Source: Akkermansiaceae bacterium
GTDB lineage: Bacteria > Verrucomicrobiota > Verrucomicrobiia > Verrucomicrobiales > Akkermansiaceae
Length of the DNA stretch: 5,478 nt
Direction of reading: 5' to 3'
Assembly (NCBI GenBank): GCA_025457805.1
Contig: JALOTR010000245.1
Span: 1-5,478 of the forward strand
Shown here: one piece after another, positions 1-4,143 of the stretch
Layout: the number at the start of each line of letters is the position of its first letter
Position numbering within the stretch: the first letter of the stretch is position 1
Made by a program: the position numbers and the translations under genes
Notes under the pieces: model-generated
What the model saw: the letters and a program-made list of their open reading frames with translations, nothing else
Database searches by the model: none
Told to the model about the DNA's origin: nothing

Positions 1-1
1 C

Positions 2-469
2 TCGATCAACGTCGGCTGGGGCTTCGACCGGACGTCGTCATGGAAGGACGGTAAGATCCAGCGCATCGAGAGCAAGCTGGATCAGATCATCGCCACGATC
101 CCGCTTGCGGGTGAGTTTCTCATGCAAGAGCGCATTCGCCGGGAAAAGGAAGAGCAGCGAAGGAAGCAACTTGAGGAACTGCGCTACCGGATGGATGGCA
201 TCAAGCGGAAGGAAGAAGAAGCTTTGGAGGTTCTGTTGAACCATTCGAAGAACCATCGGCGCGCGAGGGAGCTGAGGGATTTCATCGAGTCTGCGAGAGT
301 CCTGTATCTGAGTGATCACGGGCAGGATCCGGAGGAAAATTCTCCGGCGGGACTTTGGTTCAAATGGGCGGAGCAACGCGCCGCGGTCATCGATCCATTG
401 GGCGAGGGTTTCCGGCCTTGGAATGGCCGCGCCTTCCGCCAAATTCCGGGTCTTTTTCCTGAATCGTAA
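2..469 (+). CDS. C-terminal part of a conserved hypothetical coiled-coil protein (5' end outside the window)
   Basis: The frame is open from base 2 to the TAA at 467-469, giving 155 residues; the true start lies upstream. An internal ATG at 122 is not the start, because the 40 residues before it are protein-like and belong to the same family pattern. What is seen: a W-K-D-G-K-x-Q-R-I-E-x-K-L block (residues 14-26), a long charged helix rich in R, K, E and Q (about 41-75) likely to form a coiled coil, then an R-A-x-E-L-R-D-F-I block (about 88-96) and W-F-K-W-A-E-Q ... D-P-L (about 118-132). This order (W-S/K-D-x-K-x-Q-R-x-E-x-x-L, charged helix, R-A-x-x-x-R-x-[YF]-I, W-x-x-W-A ... D-P-L) matches, from memory, a widespread uncharacterised bacterial family. 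No catalytic motif, signal peptide or membrane segment is visible, so the function is unknown. The next gene is convergent, so it is not an operon partner. Confidence 0.8.
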   Translation, partial: SINVGWGFDRTSSWKDGKIQRIESKLDQIIATIPLAGEFLMQERIRREKEEQRRKQLEELRYRMDGIKRKEEEALEVLLNHSKNHRRARELRDFIESARVLYLSDHGQDPEENSPAGLWFKWAEQRAAVIDPLGEGFRPWNGRAFRQIPGLFPES

Positions 470-487
470 GGCCACACCACCCACCGA

Positions 488-556
488 TCCGACGTTGAAG
501 CATCGGCGAAAGCCGTGCGCTCGCTCAAGCGCAAGGAGCTCTCGGTGAAGAGCTGA
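488..556 (+). pseudogene. Possible 3' remnant of a lost gene
   Basis: After the TAA at 467-469 the same frame continues without a stop to TGA at 554-556. It reads S-D-V-E-A-S-A-K-A-V-R-S-L-K-R-K-E-L-S-V-K-S, a plausible protein C-terminus. The last 14 sense codons (512-553) all end in G or C, as expected of real coding DNA in a GC-rich genome and unlike the mixed third positions of the gene before it. No start codon or ribosome site precedes it. It could be the tail of a decayed gene, a read-through extension, or chance. No family is recognised. Confidence 0.2.
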
Positions 557-599
557 TGGACTCTGATTCAATCAGATGGATGGGATGGTGGCTGGAAAC

Positions 600-657
600 G
601 GGGTTGCTGGGAGGGTTCTCGGATGGGGGCTGGGGTGATATGGGTTTTGGGGGCGGG
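600..657 (+). other. G-run cluster with G-quadruplex potential
   Basis: Eight runs of three or more G lie on the + strand at 600-603, 609-611, 613-615, 625-629, 632-635, 642-644, 649-653 and 655-657. The last five are separated by loops of 2, 6, 4 and 1 nt, which satisfies the standard G3+N1-7 quadruplex pattern. The cluster lies between two convergent genes, so it would be G-rich in read-through RNA from the left gene. Whether it folds is not shown by sequence alone. Confidence 0.45.
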
Positions 658-680
658 AGCGAGTGATTGGATGCGATCCG

Positions 681-723
681 GCGGACAAAATGTCCGCAGG
701 CACATAGCGTTCAGAATGAACGC
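681..723. repeat. Paired hairpins resembling a REP/BIME-type extragenic element
   Basis: Two perfect inverted repeats of the same design lie 9 nt apart: GCGGACA-AAA-TGTCCGC at 681-697 and GCGTTCA-GAA-TGAACGC at 707-723. Each has a 7-bp stem, a 3-nt loop, arms that begin GCG and end CGC, and purine loops. They sit between convergent stop codons, 34 bp beyond the stop of the minus-strand gene. Neither has a T-tract, so they are not classical intrinsic terminators, though they could slow polymerase or protect mRNA 3' ends. Short palindromes in pairs between convergent genes are typical of REP elements mobilised by RAYT transposases. Only one copy is visible, so the family identity is inference. 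Confidence 0.5.
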
Positions 724-731
724 GCTCCTTG

Positions 732-752
732 GCTCCCCGCTCCCTGCTCCCC
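732..752 (+). repeat. Three tandem copies of a 7-bp unit (GCTCCCY)
   Basis: The units GCTCCCC, GCTCCCT and GCTCCCC follow each other at 732-738, 739-745 and 746-752. A degenerate GCTCC lies just before them (724-728) and GGCTC just after. The array ends 4 bp before the TAG (complement of 757-759) of the minus-strand gene, so it lies in that gene's 3' untranslated region. Confidence 0.6.
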
Positions 753-756
753 GGCT

Positions 757-1323
757 CTACCACTTCAGGAGTTTGGGGACGGCGGCGTGGAGGGCGGCTT
801 CGAGGACGGCGGCTTCGGCGTGGGTGAGGGGGAGGGTGACTTTGCGGAGGCTGCGGTCTGCGCCGCTTTGGCGGGAGATGCTGAGGAGGTAGGGGGCGCG
901 GTTGGGGTCTTGGTTCGGGTTGAGCTCGAAGGCGCTGTTGGATTTTTCCGCCTGGTGGAAAAGTTTGGCCTGGGGTTGGCGGCCTTGGAGGGTGGCCAGC
1001 ACGGCCCCGAGATCGCTGAGACCCCACTTCATGGTGATTTTGTTTTCCCAATCGAACTGCTTTTCGCCCACCTGCGAGGCGGCATCGACGAAGATGGCGC
1101 CTTTGGAGCGATTGAGCCCGAAGCGGATGACGCCACCGCTGCCGCGTGAGTTGGGCTTGTAGATGGCGTATTCGCTGGAGCGCTCGGAGTTACGATCAGA
1201 GTTGCGATCAGAGTTGCGTTCATGGCTGCGATCGGCGGGAGCTTCGGCTGCGGGCGGGTTTTCGAGAACGGTGTTTTTCATGAGGTGGGAGTTGGTTTTC
1301 GGGATGCAGGAAAGCAGATCCAT
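757..1323 (-). CDS. Whirly-domain (PUR/Whirly-fold) single-stranded DNA-binding protein
   Basis: This reads as 188 residues from the ATG at 1323-1321 to TAG at 759-757. That start is chosen because AAGGG lies 5 nt upstream. A GTG two codons earlier (1329) and an ATG at residue 15 (1281, no ribosome site seen) are alternatives. Residues 1-51 are a low-complexity polar tail with an R-N-S-D tetrapeptide repeat. Residues about 52-188 match the plant Whirly domain block for block, from memory: Y-K-P near the domain start; V-G-E-K-Q-F-D-W-E (85-93) against V-G-E-R-K-Y-D-W-E; the L-S-D-L-G-A-V-L helix start; F-H at 122-123; and an end L-P-L-T-H-A-E-A-A-V-L ... L-P/V-P-x-L-L-x-W at the last Trp. Whirly proteins bind ssDNA without sequence preference and guard plant organelle genomes against error-prone repair. 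The plant K-G-K-A-A-L oligomerisation motif is absent. The ssDNA-binding role is inferred from the fold and from divergence with priA. It is probably cytoplasmic, as no signal peptide is seen. Confidence 0.8.
   Translation of the reverse strand: MDLLSCIPKTNSHLMKNTVLENPPAAEAPADRSHERNSDRNSDRNSERSSEYAIYKPNSRGSGGVIRFGLNRSKGAIFVDAASQVGEKQFDWENKITMKWGLSDLGAVLATLQGRQPQAKLFHQAEKSNSAFELNPNQDPNRAPYLLSISRQSGADRSLRKVTLPLTHAEAAVLEAALHAAVPKLLKW
1185..1232 (-). repeat. 12-bp tandem repeat encoding a tetrapeptide (R-N-S-D/E) repeat
   Basis: Four 12-bp units lie at 1185-1196, 1197-1208, 1209-1220 and 1221-1232. The middle two differ only at one position and the outer two are more diverged. On the minus strand they encode R-x-S/H-D/E steps in the disordered N-terminal tail of the Whirly-like protein (residues about 31-47). 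The unit is a multiple of 3, so gain or loss of a copy keeps the reading frame. Confidence 0.75.
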
Positions 1324-1344
1324 TTTCACCCTTCAAGGAAAAAG

Positions 1345-1358
1345 TGTTCGCTTGAACA
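1345..1358. promoter_or_regulatory. Candidate LexA (SOS) operator, TGTTC-N4-GAACA
   Basis: The 14 bases TGTTC-GCTT-GAACA form a perfect palindrome with a 4-nt centre. The flanks extend it to AAAAGTGTTC ... GAACAACTTTT (1340-1364) with a single bulged base. I recall TGTTC-N4-GAACA as the published LexA-binding motif of Verrucomicrobia; this was not checked here. The site lies 21 bp upstream of the minus-strand Whirly-like start and 53 bp upstream of the priA start, so one repressor could cover both promoters. A TTGAAC overlapping the right half could serve as a rightward -35, but no convincing -10 follows. An unrelated repressor or an RNA hairpin is possible. Confidence 0.6.
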
Positions 1359-1411
1359 ACTTTTCAGAAGGGCGGAATTGAACCTTGGCCCGCAAGGTGG
1401 CTTTCTTCAGG

Positions 1412-3637
1412 ATGGCGGTGGTGAACGTCCGGGTATTGATCGATGGGCCTTCGGAGCTGGTTTTCGACTATGCGGTTCCGATGGGTCTCGACGTGCGCCC
1501 GGGCTGCCGGGTGCGGGTGCCCTTGCGGAAAAAATCGGCTACGGGCACGGTGCTGGCGGTGGTGGAGGCGGAGCAGATGGACTTCGCGCTGAGGGAGTTG
1601 GAGTCATTGATCGATCCGGAGCCGTTGATCACGCCGGTGCTTCTGAGGACGGGAGAATGGATCGCGGATTATTATGGTTGCGGGTTTGAGACGGTGATCC
1701 GTTCGCTGTTGCCGGAGGCGGTGAGGTCGGAGGAAAACTCGGCCAAGACGCGGCGCATCGCGGTGCTGGAGGCGGCTCCGGAGGAGGCCGTGCTGGAGAA
1801 ACTGGCCAAGCGCGCGCCACGGCAGCATGCCATCCTTTCGCTGATCCTGCATGCGCCGGACATGCGCATGGCGGTGGCGGATTTGGGCGAGGGCTCGGCG
1901 GCGGCGCTCAAGGGGATGGAGAAGGCGGGTTTGCTGAAATTGGAGATCGAGGAAGTGCGCCGGGACCCGGATGCGGACGGGGTAGATGAAATTTTGGAAT
2001 CCCAACCGCTCACCCTCAATCCGGAACAACAACGCGCGCTCGATGCCATTCTCGCCAGCGTGGAGGAACCCTCGCCGAAACCAATCCTGTTGCTGGGCGT
2101 GACGGGATCGGGGAAAACGGAAGTTTACCTGCAAGCCGCGCGGCATGTGATCGATCGCGGGAAGACGGTGCTGGTGCTGGTTCCGGAAATTTCCCTGACG
2201 CCGCAGACGGTGCGGAGGTTCAAGGCGCGCTTTGCGGCGATGCAGGATCAGGTGGCGGTGCTGCACTCGAATCTATCGCAGGGCGAGCGTTTCGATGAAT
2301 GGCACCGCATCCGAAAGGGAGTGGCGCGGATTGTGATCGGGGCGAGGTCCGCGGTGTTCGCGCCCTTGCCGGATCTGGGGCTGATCCTGGTGGATGAGGA
2401 GCATGAAAATACTTACAAGCAGGAGAGCGTGCCGCGTTATCATGGTCGCGACGTGGCAGTGCTGCGGGCGGCATTTGAAAAATGCGTGATCGTGCTCGGC
2501 TCGGCCACGCCCTCGCTGGAGTCGTGGCAAAACACGCAGGCGGGGAAATATGAGTTGCTGCGACTGGATCAACGCGCGGACGGCCAAGCGATGCCGTTGG
2601 TGCGGATCGTGGACATGCGTCTGGAGGCGGCCAAACACAAGGGCGCGCCGGCGATTTTATCCGACAAACTGCGGACGGCGCTCGAACAGCGATTGGAAAA
2701 AGGTGAGCAATCGATCCTGTTTCTCAATCGCCGCGGCTTCGCACGATCGCTGCAATGTCCGAAGTGCGGGCATGTTTGCCAATGTCCGCATTGTTCGGTG
2801 GCGCTGACCTATCATCGCACCGACGAGCGGTTGGTTTGCCACGTTTGCGGGCACCAGGCCATCGTCCCGCGCAAGTGCCCGGAGTGCAAGGACCCGGCCA
2901 TCATCCTGCAGGGTTATGGCACGCAGAAAGTCGAGGAAGTGATGGCCAAAGTGCTGCCACAGGCAAAAATCGCGCGCATCGATGCAGATGCCATGCGCCG
3001 GAAACACGCGCTGCGAGACACGCTCAATGCCTTCAAGTCCCACAAGATCGATATCCTCATCGGCACCCAGATGATTGCCAAGGGGCTGCATTTTCCCAAC
3101 GTCACACTGGTGGGCATCCTCAACGCCGATCTCGGCCTGCATGTGCCGGATTTCCGGGCCGGCGAGCGGACTTTCCAGCTCATCACGCAGGTCGCCGGGC
3201 GTGCCGGGCGGGGTGAATTGGAGGGCGAGGTGATCGTGCAGACGTTCACGCCGCATTCGCCGTCGATCCAATACGCGCGGCGGCATGATTTCGATGGATT
3301 TTCCGAGCAGGAAATGGAGTTCCGGCGGCAATTTTCGTTTCCGCCCTTCGCTCACTGCGCGGTTCTAACAAGTCGCTCGAATCACGAACGGCGGGCCGAA
3401 TTCACCTTGCAAACGCTGCATTTGCGGCTCGCGGAGGATTTGCCGCCGGGCATCACGCTGGGTGAGGTGCTGCCCTCGCCACTGGTCCGTTCGCATGGTC
3501 AGTTCCGCTTTCAAATCACCCTGCGCTCGCACCGTGCGCGGCCGCTTTCCCGTCATGTGCAGGCAGTTCTGGCGCGGACCTCGTTGCCGGAGGATGTGAC
3601 GGTGGTGTTCGATATGGACGCGCTGAGTTTTTCCTGA
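1412..3637 (+). CDS. priA: Primosomal protein N' / replication-restart DNA helicase PriA
   Basis: PriA recognises stalled or repaired forks and D-loops, unwinds 3'-5', and starts reloading of the replicative helicase. This protein has 741 residues, the usual length (E. coli PriA is 732). Order of domains: N-terminal 3'-end-binding domain (about 1-100), winged helix (about 110-185), helicase lobe 1 with Walker A G-V-T-G-S-G-K-T (229-236), V-P-E-I-S-L-T-P-Q-T (from 257), D-E-E-H (328-331) and G-S-A-T-P (363-367), then lobe 2. Lobe 2 carries the eight zinc-binding cysteines at 449, 452, 458, 461, 476, 479, 489 and 492, G-T-Q-M-I-A-K-G (551-558) and Q-V-A-G-R-A-G-R (593-600), followed by a C-terminal domain. 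All motifs are intact. The ATG at 1412 is preferred over an upstream TTG at 1385 because M-A-V-V-N-V aligns with the family N-terminus and AAGGTGG lies 11 nt upstream. It is divergent from the Whirly-like gene, with a candidate LexA box between them. Confidence 0.97.
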   Translation: MAVVNVRVLIDGPSELVFDYAVPMGLDVRPGCRVRVPLRKKSATGTVLAVVEAEQMDFALRELESLIDPEPLITPVLLRTGEWIADYYGCGFETVIRSLLPEAVRSEENSAKTRRIAVLEAAPEEAVLEKLAKRAPRQHAILSLILHAPDMRMAVADLGEGSAAALKGMEKAGLLKLEIEEVRRDPDADGVDEILESQPLTLNPEQQRALDAILASVEEPSPKPILLLGVTGSGKTEVYLQAARHVIDRGKTVLVLVPEISLTPQTVRRFKARFAAMQDQVAVLHSNLSQGERFDEWHRIRKGVARIVIGARSAVFAPLPDLGLILVDEEHENTYKQESVPRYHGRDVAVLRAAFEKCVIVLGSATPSLESWQNTQAGKYELLRLDQRADGQAMPLVRIVDMRLEAAKHKGAPAILSDKLRTALEQRLEKGEQSILFLNRRGFARSLQCPKCGHVCQCPHCSVALTYHRTDERLVCHVCGHQAIVPRKCPECKDPAIILQGYGTQKVEEVMAKVLPQAKIARIDADAMRRKHALRDTLNAFKSHKIDILIGTQMIAKGLHFPNVTLVGILNADLGLHVPDFRAGERTFQLITQVAGRAGRGELEGEVIVQTFTPHSPSIQYARRHDFDGFSEQEMEFRRQFSFPPFAHCAVLTSRSNHERRAEFTLQTLHLRLAEDLPPGITLGEVLPSPLVRSHGQFRFQITLRSHRARPLSRHVQAVLARTSLPEDVTVVFDMDALSFS

Positions 3638-3780
3638 GCGCGGAAAAATCCCTGCCATCACGTGGGGAACGAGGTTTTGAATCACGGCCAAAACAGCCGA
3701 AGTTTTTGGAACGAGGCGCCTGTTTCACCCGCAAGAGGGCATTCCTTTTTCAAATGCCGACACACTTGATAGGAAACCGT

Positions 3781-3832
3781 TCAAAAATATTTTAAAAATC
3801 CGCTTGTTAGCTTCTCTTAATTTTCTTATAAG
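3781..3832 (+). promoter_or_regulatory. Strong sigma70-type promoter with a near-consensus UP element
   Basis: A -35 box TTGTTA (3804-3809) and a -10 box TATAAG (3827-3832) are separated by exactly 17 nt, matching consensus at 4/6 and 5/6. Upstream, 3783-3799 reads AAAAATATTTTAAAAAT, which fits the core UP-element consensus AAAWWTWTTTTNNNAAA at every fixed position except the last. The predicted start is near 3839, which places this A/T block at about -57 to -40, the position where the alpha subunits of RNA polymerase bind. The next start codon on this strand is 305 nt downstream, so the transcript has a long leader. A weaker alternative, TTGATA (3766) N16 TATTTT (3788), overlaps it. Confidence 0.7.
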
Positions 3833-3950
3833 ACGGACAGTCAAAGCGCCAACATCGTTCTGATCACACCCCAAGACACCTGCTGTTCCTAACACCAACC
3901 TGACTATCCCGACACTCACCCGTCCCACGTCCACACCCTAACATCACCGC

Positions 3951-3982
3951 CCTGAGAAAGTGAGTCCCTTCACTCTCTCAGG
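3951..3982 (+). promoter_or_regulatory. 13-bp leader hairpin
   Basis: The left arm CCTGAGAAAGTGA (3951-3963) pairs with TCACTCTCTCAGG (3970-3982) at 12 of 13 positions, with one A-C mismatch in the middle. The loop is GTCCCT. This is the first and longest stem of the leader and starts where the C-rich stretch ends. Confidence 0.6.
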
Positions 3983-4010
3983 CAGCCCGGATCGGGATCT
4001 GTCCCGAACC

Positions 4011-4052
4011 GGCATGGTTCACCGGAAAGCACCCTCCGGCCCATGCCTTTTT
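4011..4052 (+). terminator. Terminator-like hairpin with T5 inside the leader
   Basis: GGCATGG (4011-4017) pairs perfectly with CCATGCC (4041-4047), and a smaller CCGG/CCGG stem (4022-4025 with 4036-4039) can form inside it. TTTTT (4048-4052) follows directly, so the element has the shape of an intrinsic terminator about 210 nt after the predicted transcription start and about 90 nt before the ATG. A competing hairpin, GAACC (4006-4010) with GGTTC (4016-4020), uses the end of the left arm, so the two folds exclude each other. That fits an attenuator. The T-tract is short and the loop is large, so termination may be partial. Confidence 0.4.
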
Positions 4053-4066
4053 CCCGGTCCTGGCTG

Positions 4067-4108
4067 TCCGTCTCTGCCGAACGTCCCATTCGGCAGGCTC
4101 CAGACGGA
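4067..4108 (+). promoter_or_regulatory. Two-tier hairpin just upstream of the start codon
   Basis: The outer stem TCCGTCT (4067-4073) pairs with AGACGGA (4102-4108). Inside it, CTGCCGAA (4074-4081) pairs with TTCGGCAG (4089-4096) around a 7-nt loop. The two stems abut on the 5' side and a 5-nt bulge lies on the 3' side. It ends 35 nt before the ATG at 4144. All 15 pairs are Watson-Crick, which supports real RNA structure. Confidence 0.55.
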
Positions 4109-4143
4109 AGGTTTGTTTCTGCTGTTCATCCTTACAACCAGCC

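Larger units (their letters stand above)
3839..4143 (+). promoter_or_regulatory. Long structured 5' leader, candidate cis-regulatory RNA or small RNA
   Basis: This is the roughly 305 nt between the predicted transcription start and the ATG at 4144. The first part (3841-3950) is C-rich and G-poor (49 C against 12 G) and lacks strong structure, as in Rho-loading sites. From 3951 a series of stable hairpins follows: 3951-3982 (13-bp stem, one A-C mismatch, 6-nt loop), 3992-4007 (TCGGGA-TCTG-TCCCGA), 4011-4047 (terminator-like) and 4067-4108 (8-bp inner stem inside a 7-bp outer stem). No ribosome site is seen before the ATG. I tried the main known riboswitch cores, including c-di-GMP, glycine, cobalamin and fluoride, and none fits. 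No other gene is supported in 3638-4143. Confidence 0.45.

Noticed and set aside
563..575. Inverted repeat CTGATT-C-AATCAG
   Set aside because: A 1-nt loop cannot form a hairpin and there is no T-tract; as a DNA palindrome it lacks supporting context.
572..1329. Other open frames overlapping the Whirly-like gene (for example 572-1051 minus, 667-1149 plus)
   Set aside because: They are Pro/Arg- or Gly-rich shadow frames without family features and overlap a gene with clear domain conservation.
1385..1411. Upstream TTG start giving a PriA nine residues longer
   Set aside because: The extra residues do not fit the PriA N-terminus, and the ATG at 1412 aligns with the family start and has an AAGGTGG 11 nt upstream.
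1604..3691. Antisense and alternate-frame open frames across priA
   Set aside because: High GC third positions create long stop-free shadows; the translations are low-complexity and PriA motifs are intact in the main frame.
3738..3758. GGCATT/AATGCC stem as a priA terminator
   Set aside because: Only 6 bp with a 9-nt loop, no T-tract after it, and about 100 bp from the stop; no convincing terminator was found after priA.
3766..3793. Second promoter TTGATA-N16-TATTTT
   Set aside because: It overlaps the better promoter, has a weaker -10, and its A/T content is explained by the UP element.
3951..4108. Known riboswitch class such as c-di-GMP-I, glycine, cobalamin or fluoride
   Set aside because: The conserved core bases of these classes could not be found; only the hairpin architecture is supported.
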